From Alkalibacterium gilvum (lineage in GTDB: Bacteria > Bacillota > Bacilli > Lactobacillales > Carnobacteriaceae_A), in assembly GCF_900109085.1 (NCBI RefSeq), contig NZ_FNYW01000002.1, positions 1 to 64,000 of the forward strand: a stretch of DNA of 64,000 nucleotides, read 5' to 3'. The notes beneath the pieces were generated by a model. The model saw only the letters and a list, made by a program, of their open reading frames with translations. It did not search any database and was not told where the DNA came from. Shown piece by piece: positions 52,690 to 61,982 of the stretch. Position 1 is the stretch's first letter, and each line of letters begins with the position of its first letter. Position numbers and translations under genes: made by a program.

Positions 52690-53252
52690 CATCGACAGAC
52701 TCGGAGGCAAACGTAATTGAGTGGTATGAAGTAGCTGTTATATCGGCAAACTCAGAGATAAATAGATTTAAGTAGTATGAAGTAGCGGCGATATCGGTAA
52801 ACTCAGCGTCAGATAGAATTGGGCGGTATGAGGTAGCGGCGATATCGGTAAACTCAGCGTCAGATAGAATTGGGTAGTATGAGGTAGCGGCGATATCGGC
52901 AAACTCAGAGATAAATAGATTTGAGTAGTATGAGGTAGCGGCTGCATTGGCAAACTCAGAGTTAAATAGATTTGAGTGGTATGAGGTAGCGGCTGCATCG
53001 GCAAACTCAGAGGTAATTGTAATTGAGTAGTATGAAGTAGCGGCTGCATCGGCAAACTCAGAGGTAATTGTAATTGAGTGGTATGAAGTAGCTGTGGTAT
53101 CGGCAGACTCAGCGTTAAATAGAATTGGGTGGTATGAAGTAGCGGCTGCATCGGCAAACTCAGAGGTAATTGTAATTGAGTGGTATGAAGTAGCTGTGGT
53201 ATCGGCAAGCTCAGCGTCAAATAGAATTGAGTGGTATGAAGTAGCCGCTGAT
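52690..53252. repeat. Tandem repeat array, 51-bp unit, about 11 copies
   Basis: The motif GTATGA-A/G-GTAGC recurs at 52724, 52775, 52826, 52877, 52928, 52979, 53030, 53081, 53132, 53183 and 53234, exactly 51 bp apart. The unit continues with GGC-TGCATCGGCAAACTCAGAG and an A+T-rich part. Two sub-types (AGATAGAATT and GTAATTGTAATT endings) alternate in blocks. Since 51 is a multiple of 3, long open frames appear on both strands, but stops in several copies and the lack of start sites argue against coding. It lies between converging ccpA and pbp1A. Confidence 0.93.
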
Positions 53253-53309
53253 CTAAAATATAAAGAGTTATATCAAATATATTATTATGATATCAAAGAT
53301 AATTAAATA

Positions 53310-53350
53310 AAGTAGGCAAGACCTCTCACAAAGAGAAGTCTTGCCTACTT
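53310..53350 (-). terminator. Terminator of pbp1A
   Basis: AAGTAGGCAAGAC (53310-53322) pairs with GTCTTGCCTACTT (53338-53350), with an inner TCTC/GAGA. The minus-strand tail is T-rich. Confidence 0.8.
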
Positions 53351-53375
53351 ATTTTAATAGCGTATTGATAACGGA

Positions 53376-55967
53376 TTATTCTTCGTCTTCAGAATTATCA
53401 CTGTCGTTGTCATTAGGTTTTTCATCATCGGAGGACTCTTCTGATGATTCATTTTCTTCTTCTTTTTCTTCCTCTGAATCTTTCTTTTCATCATCTTCAG
53501 ACTTTTCCTCTTCAGAATCATTATCTTCTTCGGCGTCTTCATCTTTAGACTTTTCTTTAGCTGGGGCTGGTTTTTTACTTCCCCAGAAGTTCAACAGCTC
53601 ATCATCATCCGCACCAATGGCAAAGTCATAAATCGTTGAACCAGGAATGTTATCTTTTTTAAAGATTTCAGAATGTGTTGGACCGGAATAATTAAAGTCT
53701 CCGCCACCTGGAGTTTTAACCGTACCAGCTTTCATACCTGTTGCATTAATAACAGAATCTGTTGTGATATTAGCCGGCTTAGGGAAAGTCTCGTTAGCTC
53801 CGAAAACGTCTGGTTTTACTTCATAAACAGCACTAACAAGTTCTGACCAAAAGTTACGGTTACGACGGCTTGGATGAATACCAAAGTCATCACCTATTTC
53901 GATTTCATTCGTTCCATATCCAATCCAAGTACCAAATGTTATTCGAGGTGTTCCAGCAACATACCAAATATCTACACGGTCTTGAGTAGTACCGGTTTTT
54001 GATATCCAATCTGCATTGAATGGAAGACTATCCATCGTTCCTCTGGCAGTACCTGCCACATGTACATCTCTTAGCATATCGACAAGTAAATAGTTTGCCT
54101 CTGGACTAAACACACGACTTTCTTCGTTTTTATTTTCATGAACAACGTCACCTTTACTGTTTTCAATGCGCTCGATAACGTAAGGTTCATTATGAACACC
54201 GTCATTCCCCATGCTTGAGAAGGCACTAATTAAATCAACTGGGGCGAGTCCCTTACTTAAACCACCTAGGGCAAAGGAAGCATTATCAAAATCTGAATCA
54301 ATAATATCTTCTGGCCCAAGTCCAGCACGTCTGATATAAGAGCCAGGATTATATTTATCTTTTAGCTCCATCCAAATCTTGGAAGCAGGAATATTTTGAG
54401 AAACAGTTAAAGCTTTTCTAGCTGTCATCCATTCATTCGTTGTGCGAGTGGCGTTACCAATTTGCTTATCCACAAAGCCACCGATATTAGGATCCCAGTC
54501 AGGGACGGTGTAAGGTGTATCAGGAATAATTGTTGCCGGAGTAATGAGATTCTCATCAAGTGCCGGTCCGTAAACAGCGAGTGGTTTAATAACAGAACCA
54601 GGTTGTCTATTCCCATCAAAAGCCACGTTGAATTGTGAATAATCATAATCGCGGCCACCAATGAAACCAAGAACACGACCTGTCTGGTTATCAATCATGG
54701 CTCCTGATGTGTTTATTGGCTTTGTAACAGTATGTGTTTCGCCTTCGTCATCCGTATAAGTGTAAGATCTTTCTCTACCTAGTTTATCAACATATTCATT
54801 TGTGACGCGTTCTAATGTATTATGAATATCTTTATCTATCGTAGTATACACTTTATAACCTTGATTTTTTAAGGCGTACTCAGCACGTTCTTGGTATTTA
54901 GAAACCAAATCAGGATTTTCTTCAATCATATCATCAGTGATTTCCTCTGCATCCATGAACTTTTGAGTAAGCAGCTCTAAGGATTGCAGATAAGCGATAT
55001 CATAGACATATGAATTGTCATTATACTCGATATTTTCTTTGTTAATAAAGTCTTGAGTGATGTCATATGCACGTGCTTCATCATATTCTTCTTGACTGAT
55101 ATGACCTTCACGGTACATGCGGAATAACACTTCATTTTGTCGGTTAATACTCAACTCATGATTTTCCTTGATTTCACCATATTGAGTATACGGACTAAAA
55201 ACAATCGGACGTTGGGGTAGCCCAGCTATAAATGCAGCCTGAGGAAGTGAAACCTCACTTGCTGAAACTCCAAATATCCCTTGGGCAGCTTCTTCAACAC
55301 CGGCAATATTTTGCCCTTTATTATTACGTCCAAAAGGAGAGACGTTTAAATAGGCTTCCAGAATTTTTTCTTTGTCCACTTTGTTTTCCAGATGATAGGC
55401 AAGTAATATTTCATTTGCCTTTCTTTCATGAGTCACTTCTGGAGATAGAATCTGCTGTTTAATCAACTGTTGTGTTAACGTCGATCCACCAGTGGTTGCG
55501 CCAGAATCAGATAGCTCTTGGACCAAGGCACGAATGACCGCTTTGGGAACGACACCCTCATGTTCAAAGAAATACTCGTCCTCTGTTGAAACAAGAGCAT
55601 TGATTACAAAATCTGATACATTGTCTAGTGAAACTGGGGTACGTAACAAATCTGAACGAACCTCACTAATCAATGAACCATCAGCATAATACATATTTGA
55701 TTTACGTGTGTAGTCTTGAATCTGACTGATCATTTCTTCTTGTTTAGGGGGTTCTGATCCATGAACTAAAGAAGCGAAATAACCAACAGCTGTGCCTGCT
55801 CCCAAAGAGCCGACAACAAGTAATACAATAATAAGTAAAATAACTAAAGCTTTAACCACACGGTAAAAGATATCAAAGTAGTGGACAAACGATTGAAAGA
55901 GTGCAGAATAGCTAGATTTTTTTGTTTCTTCTGATTGCTTATGTTCTTCATTTTCAGATCGTTTCAT
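53376..55967 (-). CDS. Class A penicillin-binding protein 1A
   Basis: The 863-residue protein has a short cytoplasmic N-terminus, a membrane anchor (about 38-66), a GT51 glycosyltransferase domain (catalytic E129 in STEDEYFFEHEG; GGSTLTQQLIKQ) and a transpeptidase domain with S458 of SVIK, SQN and KTGTT. It polymerises and cross-links peptidoglycan. The last about 55 residues are an extracellular tail made almost only of Glu, Asp, Ser and Lys, which is unusual in strength. AAGGAG precedes ATG 55967. Gene names pbpA or ponA would both be used for such a protein. Confidence 0.94.
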   Translation of the reverse strand: MKRSENEEHKQSEETKKSSYSALFQSFVHYFDIFYRVVKALVILLIIVLLVVGSLGAGTAVGYFASLVHGSEPPKQEEMISQIQDYTRKSNMYYADGSLISEVRSDLLRTPVSLDNVSDFVINALVSTEDEYFFEHEGVVPKAVIRALVQELSDSGATTGGSTLTQQLIKQQILSPEVTHERKANEILLAYHLENKVDKEKILEAYLNVSPFGRNNKGQNIAGVEEAAQGIFGVSASEVSLPQAAFIAGLPQRPIVFSPYTQYGEIKENHELSINRQNEVLFRMYREGHISQEEYDEARAYDITQDFINKENIEYNDNSYVYDIAYLQSLELLTQKFMDAEEITDDMIEENPDLVSKYQERAEYALKNQGYKVYTTIDKDIHNTLERVTNEYVDKLGRERSYTYTDDEGETHTVTKPINTSGAMIDNQTGRVLGFIGGRDYDYSQFNVAFDGNRQPGSVIKPLAVYGPALDENLITPATIIPDTPYTVPDWDPNIGGFVDKQIGNATRTTNEWMTARKALTVSQNIPASKIWMELKDKYNPGSYIRRAGLGPEDIIDSDFDNASFALGGLSKGLAPVDLISAFSSMGNDGVHNEPYVIERIENSKGDVVHENKNEESRVFSPEANYLLVDMLRDVHVAGTARGTMDSLPFNADWISKTGTTQDRVDIWYVAGTPRITFGTWIGYGTNEIEIGDDFGIHPSRRNRNFWSELVSAVYEVKPDVFGANETFPKPANITTDSVINATGMKAGTVKTPGGGDFNYSGPTHSEIFKKDNIPGSTIYDFAIGADDDELLNFWGSKKPAPAKEKSKDEDAEEDNDSEEEKSEDDEKKDSEEEKEEENESSEESSDDEKPNDNDSDNSEDEE

Positions 55968-56104
55968 TATAGGCTCCTTAATTGGTGTATATAGTAATAT
56001 GACTTGCTATATTATAGCAAAATTAAAGGGAAATAAAAAATATGAGATTCCCTATTCAGATAAATTGAACGTTTTTGTGACGGAAATGTTAAGACTAAGT
56101 GAGT

Positions 56105-56140
56105 AAAGAAAGACCCTCTGCAGCAGGAAGTCGCAGAGGG
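56105..56140 (-). terminator. Terminator of trhO
   Basis: CCCTCTGC (56114-56121) pairs with GCAGAGGG (56133-56140). On the minus strand a T-rich run follows. Confidence 0.8.
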
Positions 56141-56146
56141 AAAAAC

Positions 56147-57112
56147 TTAAACTTTCTCAGGAAGATTTTCACCGATAACAGAAAGTCTTGCTTCTATTTC
56201 ATTTTGAGATAAGTTATGTTCGATGACATAACGGTTTCGGGGATGAACGCGACACTCATGTGAACATCCACGTAAATATTTATGTTCATTTTTTTCTGAT
56301 GTAATGATTTGACGATTACATTCAGGATTGCCACAGTTAACGTAACGTTCACAAGGTTCACCGTCGAACCAATCGCGACCAATAACTGTTTTGTCAACTT
56401 TATTGATGTCAACACTAATACGTTCATCAAAAACATACATCTTACCGTCCCACATCTCTCCTTGAGTCTGTGGATCAGTACCATAATGATGGATACCACC
56501 ATCAAGTTGGCCGACGTCCTCAAAGCCTTCTTTAATTAGCCAACCTGTAAGTTTTTCACAGCGGATACCACCAGTACAGTAGGTAACGACACGCTTATCC
56601 ATAAATTTATCTTTGTTTTCTTTAATCCACTCTGGTAATTCTCTGAATGATCGAATATCTGGACGGATGGCCCCTCTGAAATGACCTAAATCATATTCAT
56701 AATCATTACGAGCATCAAGCACGATAGTATCTTCATCTTCCAATGCTTCTTTCCATTCTACTGGATCAAGAAATTGACCAGTCAGATCACTTGCGTCATG
56801 ATCTTCTTCACCAAGTTTTAATGATACAATTTCAGGACGATAACGCACATGAAGTTTTTTGAAAGCATGTCCGTCAGCTTCATCAATTTTGAAAAAGATA
56901 TCTGCGAAGCGTTCATCCGAACGAACAGCTTCCATGTAGCGATCAGTTTGTTCAATCGTACCAGAACACGTCCCATTCATACCTTCTTCTGATACAAGGA
57001 TGCGTCCTTTCAGTCCAATGTGTTTACAGAGATCCATGTGTTCTTTTCTAAATCTTTCTGGATCGTCAATGTTTACATATTTATAATAGAGTAATACACG
57101 GTAATCACTCAT
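56147..57112 (-). CDS. trhO: tRNA uridine 5-hydroxylase TrhO (rhodanese family)
   Basis: The 321-residue protein has an N-terminal ferredoxin-like domain, a rhodanese domain with C179 in CTGGIRCEK, and a C-terminal Cys-rich domain ([14 protein letters not shown]) that likely binds zinc. TrhO hydroxylates U34 of some tRNAs with oxygen to form 5-hydroxyuridine, aiding wobble decoding. The length fits the family. TAGGAGGAA precedes ATG 57112. Confidence 0.93.
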   Translation of the reverse strand: MSDYRVLLYYKYVNIDDPERFRKEHMDLCKHIGLKGRILVSEEGMNGTCSGTIEQTDRYMEAVRSDERFADIFFKIDEADGHAFKKLHVRYRPEIVSLKLGEEDHDASDLTGQFLDPVEWKEALEDEDTIVLDARNDYEYDLGHFRGAIRPDIRSFRELPEWIKENKDKFMDKRVVTYCTGGIRCEKLTGWLIKEGFEDVGQLDGGIHHYGTDPQTQGEMWDGKMYVFDERISVDINKVDKTVIGRDWFDGEPCERYVNCGNPECNRQIITSEKNEHKYLRGCSHECRVHPRNRYVIEHNLSQNEIEARLSVIGENLPEKV

Positions 57113-57248
57113 AAATTATTTCCTCCTAAAAATACAATCTATCCACAATTATGGTAAGTGTAATCAATAAAATTATAGATGCTTGAGCGGAAAATTGCAA
57201 ATAAACATTACGGATTGACTTGTGAAAGAATCATAAGTGAAATACAAG

Positions 57249-57265
57249 TGTAACATTACTGAAAT
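57249..57265 (+). promoter_or_regulatory. Candidate WalR (YycF) box
   Basis: TGTAAC-ATTAC-TGAAAT fits the WalR consensus TGTWAH-N5-TGTWAH with one mismatch. It is 118 bp before the P60 hydrolase start. WalR often controls such hydrolases. Confidence 0.35.
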
Positions 57266-57382
57266 CAAACAACCGGACATAGATGTTATACTAATTCGTA
57301 GTTAGCAGTAAACATGTTCAATTTTCACGAAATACATACTTTTAAAAAATCGTGATTCACCTAATTATGGAGGGAATATCTT

Positions 57383-58690
57383 TTGAAAAAGAAATTAATC
57401 ATATCAACACTTACAGCTGCCTTATTAATGAGTTCACTTGCAACAACAACAGAAGTTCTAGCGAATGAGTATGACGAAGCTATAGAAGAAAATACAAACA
57501 CAATTGAAACGTCAGATCAAAAGTTACATAATTTAAACAATACGATTCAAACTTTAGAAGAAGACGTATTAAATACTGAAGACGAATTAGGCGCAATTGA
57601 TGGAAGTATAGCCGAAAACGAAGAGCGCATTGAAGAAGCGATGGCTAAATTGGAAGAAGCACATAAAGAAATGGAAGCTTACCAAAAAGAAATAGATGCT
57701 TTAGAAATTGTTATTGAAAACCGTAATGAACAATTAGAAAAGCAAGCAAGAAAAATACAAGTAGATGGACAGACAACGAACTTTATAGAGTTTCTTATCG
57801 ATGCCGAATCATTAGGTGATATTATTGGACGTATTGATGTTGTTTCAAACCTTGTTGGAACAAACCGTAAATTGGTTAAAGCTCAAGTAAGAGATCAGCA
57901 AGAAGTTGAAGAAAAGCAAGAAAAGACTGAAGCAACAATCACTGAACAAAATGATTTAGCAGCAGATTTAGAAGGTATTTCTGAAGAATTAGAGCAACAA
58001 CGCTTAGAAAAAGAAGTTCTAGTTGCTCAATTAGCTTCTGAAAAAGCAACAGCTGAAGCAGATCGAAATAAATTCTTGTCTCAAAAAGCAGAAGCAGAAA
58101 AAGCAGTAGTCGAATTAGTATCAGCTAGAGAAGAAGCTGCAACAGCTGCTCGAGAAACTGTAGGAGCAAGTAACGCAGCGAGCGAAAGCTCTAGTGTTGA
58201 TGCAGAAGTTTCAGTGTCTTCATCTAACAAAACAAGTCAAAAGACTGAAAAAGAATCAAGTAAATCAAACAAATCAAATGAAACGGCTAAAACTAGTAAA
58301 CCCGTAAAAACACCTGAAGTTTCAACAAACGGAGTAACTTGGGGACAAATAAGTTCATACGCTAATGGCGTGCTTGGTACACCTTACTTATACGGTGGAT
58401 CAACAACAGCAGCATTTGACTGTTCTGGTTTCACAAGTTATGTTTTCAACAAAGTAGGGGTAAGCTTACCACGTTCTGCAGCTGGTCAATATGCAGGTGC
58501 AACTAAAGTATCAAACCCACGACCAGGTGACTTGGTATTCTTTTCTAATAATGGCTCTCGTGTAACTCACGTAGGAATCTATGTTGGGAATGGCCAGTTT
58601 ATCGGTTCACAAACAAGTACTGGTGTTGCATACACTAGCGTACACACTAACTACTGGGGTCCAAGACTGGTTGGTTACGGAAGATATTAA
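57383..58690 (+). CDS. Secreted NlpC/P60 peptidoglycan hydrolase with coiled coil
   Basis: The 435-residue protein has a signal peptide (cleavage after VLA, about 27), a coiled coil (about 30-255) with SLGDIIGRIDVVSNLVGTNRKL in its middle, a Ser/Lys-rich linker (about 265-310) and a C-terminal NlpC/P60 domain with catalytic C347 (FDCSGF) and H396 (THVGIY). It should cut stem peptides of peptidoglycan at the division site, like PcsB or P45. The start is TTG 57383 with GGAGGG nine bases before it; no ATG is available. It is the paralogue in domain plan of the M23 protein at 29495. Confidence 0.9.
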   Translation: MKKKLIISTLTAALLMSSLATTTEVLANEYDEAIEENTNTIETSDQKLHNLNNTIQTLEEDVLNTEDELGAIDGSIAENEERIEEAMAKLEEAHKEMEAYQKEIDALEIVIENRNEQLEKQARKIQVDGQTTNFIEFLIDAESLGDIIGRIDVVSNLVGTNRKLVKAQVRDQQEVEEKQEKTEATITEQNDLAADLEGISEELEQQRLEKEVLVAQLASEKATAEADRNKFLSQKAEAEKAVVELVSAREEAATAARETVGASNAASESSSVDAEVSVSSSNKTSQKTEKESSKSNKSNETAKTSKPVKTPEVSTNGVTWGQISSYANGVLGTPYLYGGSTTAAFDCSGFTSYVFNKVGVSLPRSAAGQYAGATKVSNPRPGDLVFFSNNGSRVTHVGIYVGNGQFIGSQTSTGVAYTSVHTNYWGPRLVGYGRY

Positions 58691-58700
58691 ACTAAATACG

Positions 58701-58743
58701 AACTCCACTGATAAACTGAAAAGTTTATCAGTGGAGTTTTTTT
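58701..58743 (+). terminator. Intrinsic terminator
   Basis: Seventeen paired bases (AACTCCACTGATAAACT, 58701-58717, with 58722-58738) around GAAA, then T residues. Confidence 0.95.
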
Positions 58744-58887
58744 ATTGCTCAAAAATATTTTTGCATTGCTATATAATGCTGTCGTTAAGTTAAATGACAG
58801 GGACTTCAGTTAGCTAGAATATCGTTTTGGTACTGAAAACATTGAGTATGTTACCTTTGACAGCTTTGGTTTAAAAATCATTGGTGA

Positions 58888-59176
58888 ACGTGTCGAAGAT
58901 GGGGCGTCTTCGACGGTTATGGTTTAAAAATCATTGGTGAACGTGTCGAAGATGGGGCGTCTTCGACGGTTGGGACTTAAAAATCATTGCTTAAAGTGTC
59001 GAAGATGGTCACCTTCGACGGTTATGGCTTAAAAATCAGTGGTGAACGTGTCGAAGGTGGTCGCCTTCGACGTTTGGGACTTAGGAATCAGTGCTGAACG
59101 TGTCGAAGGTGGTCGCCTTCGACGGTTATGACTTAAGAATCATCGCTATACATGTCGAAGACGAGCAACGTTAGTA
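58888..59176. repeat. Tandem repeat array, 52/53-bp unit, hairpin in each copy
   Basis: GTCGAAG recurs at 58892, 58945, 58998, 59050, 59102 and 59154. Each full unit has a hairpin GTCGAAG-A/G...T/C-CTTCGAC and a conserved spacer with TTA-A/G-GAATCA or TTAAAAATCA. Copies 1-2 pair A with T at the stem top, copies 4-5 pair G with C, and copy 3 is an intermediate (A opposite C). The sixth copy is degenerate. It lies after the P60 terminator in a gap between converging genes. The remainder, 58744-58887 and 59177-59270, shows nothing else. Confidence 0.92.
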
Positions 59177-59271
59177 AATTCAGCAGACTTAAATAATCAG
59201 ACGAGCTAGAATATTCAAATATAGCCACACATCAGTAAAAACAATACTTAAGCCAATAATTCTTGCAAACT

Positions 59272-59320
59272 AAAAATCACCGGCTGTGTACGCTTCTAAA
59301 TGAAGCATACAGCCGGCGAT
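59272..59320 (-). terminator. Terminator of pepF
   Basis: CCGGCTGT and ACAGCCGG pair around GCTTC/GAAGC. On the minus strand a T-rich run follows (ATTTTTAG). Confidence 0.82.
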
Positions 59321-59388
59321 TCACGAACTATTAGGATGACTCTCGTTTAAACGTGCTGAACTAATTCAGGATTTTCAATTCATAACTA

Positions 59389-61194
59389 TTATATTTTATC
59401 TTCAGTCAAATCAAGGTAGTCATCTACATCGGATAAAATTTCATTAATTGCCGATTGCCAGAAATCAGGTTGCTTTAAATCAACGCCTAAATGTTTAGCG
59501 GCTAGATCCTCAGTCGTCATACTCGCTGTATCTCTTAGGAGATCACGATAGTCATCTGCGAAAGACTTTCCTTCTTCCTTCGCTTTAGAATAAATACCCA
59601 AACTGAATAAGAAACCAAAAGTATAAGGGAAATTATAAAAAGAAATACCTGTAATATAAAAATGTAATTTACTTGCCCAGAAAGTGGGATGGTAAGTTTC
59701 CAAAGAATCCAAAAAGGCTTCTTTTTGTGCATCTTCCATTATAGAACTCAATTCTTTATCGCTCACAAGTCCACTTTGACGCGCTTCATAGAAACGTTTT
59801 TCAAATAAAAATCGGCTATGGATGTTCATAAACATAATAGCAGCTCGAGAGATTTTACTATCAAGCAGGACAATTTTTTCTTCTTTCGATTCTGCGGCTG
59901 AGACGGTAGCATCAGAAATAAGCATCTCTGCAAAAGTAGAAGCTGTTTCTGCCACGTTCATGGCGTAGGAACGATTCAAGGCCGGTAAATCGCTCATAAC
60001 ATGACTATGATAAGCATGTCCTAATTCATGAGCAAGGGTGGAGACGTTGCTGGCACTTCCTGAGAAAGTCATAAACACACGAGACTGCTTACTTTCAGGT
60101 AGATTAGAACAATAGGCACCGGGACGTTTACCGTCTTTATCCTCAGCCTCAATCCAGTCTTCATCAAAGGCTTTTTGAGCCATTTGCTGCATTTCTTGAC
60201 TGAATGATCCAAAATGAGTTGTTATAAATGTTTCTGCCTCATCAAATGAATACGTTTTAGGTTCAAAATCTCCAACGGAAATTGGAGCATTCACATCAGC
60301 CCAATTTAATTTTTCTTTACCCATTAAGGCTGCTTTTCGATTTAAAAACTCAACAATCTTGGGTTTGTTTTTAGTAATCGTATCCCACATAGTATTCAGT
60401 GTTTCCTCTGTCATACGATTGTATTCAAGTGGCGGGTTTAAAAAATCTTTTTCGCCTCTTAAATCATATGTCTGAAGTCTGAAGCCAGCAAGGTGATTAA
60501 GTGTATCCGAAAAGAGTGGCGCTTTTTCTTTCCAAGCATTTTCCCAATCACTTAGCAAACGCGCTCTGATCGAAGGATCCTTTAACCCCTTAAGCTTATT
60601 CGCTGCTTGTCCCGCAGAAAGATACGTAAGTTCATCATTTATAAGAAAGGGGACAGAAACACTGTTTACAATCGTTTGGTACATATTTCCAAAACCATTC
60701 AGACCATCAAGAGATAACTTCTGAATAACTTTTTCTTCATCTTCAGATAATAACTTTTGGCCCTTTTTTCTTTTTTCTTGCAAGGAAAAAGAACTTTTTT
60801 GAAAGGGGGCCTTGGAAATTAACTGATCCCATTCTGTTGAAGGTATGGTTTTCAATTTCTTCATAAAAAGAGTCTCAACTTCACTCAATTGACTGGAAAC
60901 AGTGCTGAGCTGATTGACAACCTTAGCAGCTTGTGTATCGCTAGTATTAGACGAAAATAGACCTCGTGAAAACGTACGAGCTTCAGATAAACCATTGCTG
61001 ATCATTTCTCTCTTATCTAAAAATGAAGCAAAATTTAGATAATCTGGGTAGTCCTTAGAGGGGTCCCACTCACTGATTTGTATTAATAACTCATCAATTA
61101 AATGATCAAGTTCTTTAATACGCGCTTGCAAAACTTCGGAGTGACTTCCACCTGGAAAAACACTTTCCATATCCCAATTCATTGCTTTTGTCAT
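59389..61194 (-). CDS. pepF: Oligoendopeptidase F (M3B family)
   Basis: The 601-residue zinc peptidase has HELGH (H389-H393) in STLAHELGHAYHSHV and the following NVAETASTFAEML segment with the third ligand Glu. PepF cuts peptides of 7-17 residues in the cytoplasm and helps turn over imported or signal peptides. Length and motif fit PepF of lactococci. GGGGAGAG precedes ATG 61194. A distinct M3 peptidase is at 25513. Confidence 0.93.
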   Translation of the reverse strand: MTKAMNWDMESVFPGGSHSEVLQARIKELDHLIDELLIQISEWDPSKDYPDYLNFASFLDKREMISNGLSEARTFSRGLFSSNTSDTQAAKVVNQLSTVSSQLSEVETLFMKKLKTIPSTEWDQLISKAPFQKSSFSLQEKRKKGQKLLSEDEEKVIQKLSLDGLNGFGNMYQTIVNSVSVPFLINDELTYLSAGQAANKLKGLKDPSIRARLLSDWENAWKEKAPLFSDTLNHLAGFRLQTYDLRGEKDFLNPPLEYNRMTEETLNTMWDTITKNKPKIVEFLNRKAALMGKEKLNWADVNAPISVGDFEPKTYSFDEAETFITTHFGSFSQEMQQMAQKAFDEDWIEAEDKDGKRPGAYCSNLPESKQSRVFMTFSGSASNVSTLAHELGHAYHSHVMSDLPALNRSYAMNVAETASTFAEMLISDATVSAAESKEEKIVLLDSKISRAAIMFMNIHSRFLFEKRFYEARQSGLVSDKELSSIMEDAQKEAFLDSLETYHPTFWASKLHFYITGISFYNFPYTFGFLFSLGIYSKAKEEGKSFADDYRDLLRDTASMTTEDLAAKHLGVDLKQPDFWQSAINEILSDVDDYLDLTEDKI

Positions 61195-61304
61195 TAATAA
61201 ACTCTCCCCTTATAAATGTGACTAGTTTTATTGTATCGTTTTTTTCTTTTCATATCCAGATACATCAGTTAGAATAGAACTAATAATGAATGAGGTGTAA
61301 GTGA

Positions 61305-61826
61305 ATGAATAGAAAAGTAAAACCGATTGATAATGTATTTCTACTGCTTGCTTTTGGAGTGATGGCCATACTGTTTTACAGCTCCTCTATGGGATATGAA
61401 GAACAAAATGTTCAACCAATACTTCATAACTGGCTGGAATCTGAGCCATTAAGCTGGCTTTTTGAACGTATTGAATTCATGTATGCCGGTAGTGAAGTCA
61501 GTATAGGTGCGAAAGGATACGTAAGTTTTGTTGAGTTCTTTATTAGAAAAGGCGCACATTTTGTTTCTTATTTCTTCCTAGGCTTATTCTGGTTTCTAGG
61601 TCTAAAAAATAGAGTCGCACACCCATGGCTTACTTTCTTGATAGCCCTATTGCTTTCCGTCGGATACGCATCTTTTGATGAACTCAGACAATCCTTTAAC
61701 CCAAACCGTACCGCTCTAATGGAGGATGTTATGTTGGATACAGCGGGAGCCCTTGTTGGAACAAGCGCTGCCTGGCTGACTAAAGTAAAAGGGAGAAAGC
61801 GAAATAAATTACGTTTTAGAAGGTAG
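61305..61826 (+). CDS. VanZ-family membrane protein
   Basis: The 173-residue protein has four hydrophobic segments and the VanZ pattern: RKGAHFVSYFFLGLFWF (about 85-101) and DELRQSFNPNRTALMEDVMLDTAGALVG (about 125-152). VanZ-like proteins are common in Firmicutes; VanZ itself gives low teicoplanin resistance, while the role of the chromosomal homologues is unknown. The start has GAGGTGTAAG upstream. It stands alone before the YebC-family gene. Confidence 0.88.
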   Translation: MNRKVKPIDNVFLLLAFGVMAILFYSSSMGYEEQNVQPILHNWLESEPLSWLFERIEFMYAGSEVSIGAKGYVSFVEFFIRKGAHFVSYFFLGLFWFLGLKNRVAHPWLTFLIALLLSVGYASFDELRQSFNPNRTALMEDVMLDTAGALVGTSAAWLTKVKGRKRNKLRFRR

Positions 61827-61982
61827 ATTAATTTGAAACGTGTTGAGCTTTTATTAGAAAGAGACGTACTATAGTAGGTTGCTTTCTTTTGATAAGTTGA
61901 TATAAGTAGAGATTTTGGTATAATAACATAGAAAATTGTAAATCAAATTATTGTAAATCAAATTCAGGAAAGAGGAATTGTG

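Noticed and set aside
52768-53220. 150-codon minus-strand ORF with 17-residue repeats (LSLP...HTTQ)
   Set aside because: It starts and ends inside the 51-bp array, has no ribosome binding site, and is open only because the unit length is a multiple of three. The plus strand is open in part for the same reason.
53094-53306. 70-codon plus-strand ORF with WYEVA repeats
   Set aside because: Lies in the last copies of the same array. Upstream copies carry stops in this frame, and no start site is present.
21921-59176. CRISPR arrays
   Set aside because: The three repeat arrays have no unique spacers between repeats (the whole unit is repeated) and no cas gene is in the window.
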